Assembly (NCBI GenBank): GCA_964528565.1
Contig: CAZGSP010000065.1
Location: 1 to 22,618 of the forward strand
Direction: 5' to 3'
DNA: 22,618 nucleotides
Source: UBA10133 sp964528565
GTDB lineage: Bacteria; Patescibacteriota; Microgenomatia; UBA1400; MFAQ01
A model generated the notes under the pieces. It was given only the letters and a program-made list of their open reading frames with translations. It searched no databases and was not told where the DNA came from. The position numbers and the translations under genes were made by a program. Of the stretch, positions 22,320 to 22,618 are shown one piece after another. Position 1 is the first letter of the stretch. Every line of letters begins with the position of its first letter.

Positions 22320-22325
22320 TAAAAT
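22320..22325 (+). promoter_or_regulatory. -10 box for the 84-aa gene
   Basis: TAAAAT ends 11 nt before TTG 22337, leaving a leader of only about 5 nt. Confidence 0.4.
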
Positions 22326-22336
22326 ATCCGGGCTAT

Positions 22337-22591
22337 TTGAAAGATTCTCAGTTTTCCACCCAAAAGGAGAGTGCTTCGTTGGACGAAAAAGAGAAAAACC
22401 GCAAGAAGTTTGAAAAGACAGGCCGCAACCGCCGCCAGGATCATGGCACCCATGGCAACACAAACCATAACCGGTGGCAACGCTGGTTTGACCGTGGTTA
22501 TTTTGACTATGGTGAGATCGGGCGCCAGGAACTCCGTCTTATTGCCCGCTGTGGCGGTGACGAAGAGTTGGTTACCTCCGACGAAGAATAG
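22337..22591 (+). CDS. Small charged protein of unknown function (84 aa)
   Basis: An 84-aa hydrophilic ORF with a basic, His/Asn-rich middle (RNRRQDHGTHGNTNHNRWQR) and an acidic tail (GGDEELVTSDEE). It is not recognised. Arg is coded almost only by CGC/CGT, unlike the AGA/CGG/CGA-rich neighbours, which may indicate high expression or different ancestry. No ATG lies near the start, so TTG 22337 is chosen from the reading frame and the nearby -10 box. A G/C hairpin follows 7 nt after the stop. Confidence 0.6.
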   Translation: MKDSQFSTQKESASLDEKEKNRKKFEKTGRNRRQDHGTHGNTNHNRWQRWFDRGYFDYGEIGRQELRLIARCGGDEELVTSDEE

Positions 22592-22598
22592 GTTTTCG

Positions 22599-22618
22599 CC
22601 CCCCCCCCACAGGGGGGG
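22599..22618 (+). terminator. C-run/G-run hairpin at the window end
   Basis: Ten C residues (22599-22608), ACA, then seven G residues form a strong stem right after the 84-aa gene. It is cut by the window edge, so a T tract cannot be seen. Confidence 0.5.

Noticed and set aside
1..22618. CRISPR arrays, insertion sequences, prophage or an alternative code with UGA as an amino acid
   Set aside because: No regularly spaced repeats, transposase, integrase or phage structural genes were seen, and UGA ends genes such as ybaK and hisS at family-appropriate positions.

Overview
The window looks like a chromosomal segment of an uncultivated bacterium of the Candidate Phyla Radiation (Patescibacteria), possibly Microgenomates. 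That placement is inference from compact gene packing, leaderless genes, TTG/GTG starts, an archaeal-type AspRS, a TGS-less ThrRS, and a mix of housekeeping and small unknown genes. No rRNA, tRNA, CRISPR array or transposase was seen. UGA acts as a stop (ybaK and hisS both end in TGA), so the code appears standard.

Layout: a terminator-like hairpin (1-58) and a structured element (60-202) precede thrS - methyltransferase - tyrS - ybaK-like on the + strand. A His-codon leader peptide with a complete attenuator (4501-4630) precedes hisS. Two small unknown genes (5972-6559) end at a terminator. aspS-glyS run on the - strand (9341 to 6613). murB-murA (9384-11791) run on +, an alpha/beta hydrolase on -, then leuS and a DsbA-like protein on +. 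A peptide-ligase cassette follows (15844-20005): a 7TM protein, an ATP-grasp/RimB-like protease fusion, a second copy of the structured element, and two RimK-like ATP-grasp proteins. The right end holds small unknown genes, mnmA and an 84-aa gene before a G/C hairpin.

How the genes fit together: five aminoacyl-tRNA synthetases (Thr, Tyr, His, Gly, Asp) plus Leu, a putative trans-editing deacylase and the tRNA thiolase MnmA make this a translation-fidelity neighbourhood. MurB and MurA catalyse the first two committed steps of peptidoglycan precursor synthesis. The 7TM/ATP-grasp cassette probably makes and trims an amide-linked peptide tag or metabolite at the membrane.

Most notable: (1) a textbook 1:2 / 2:3 / 3:4 attenuator driven by a leaderless His-His-Thr-His leader peptide ahead of hisS; (2) two copies of an unidentified RNA-like element with compensatory changes in two helices; (3) a DsbA-like thioredoxin whose halves are in swapped order, as in a circular permutation; (4) the three-ATP-grasp cassette; (5) a strikingly regular promoter layout in which a -10 box ends 6-8 nt before the start codon, which settles several start sites.
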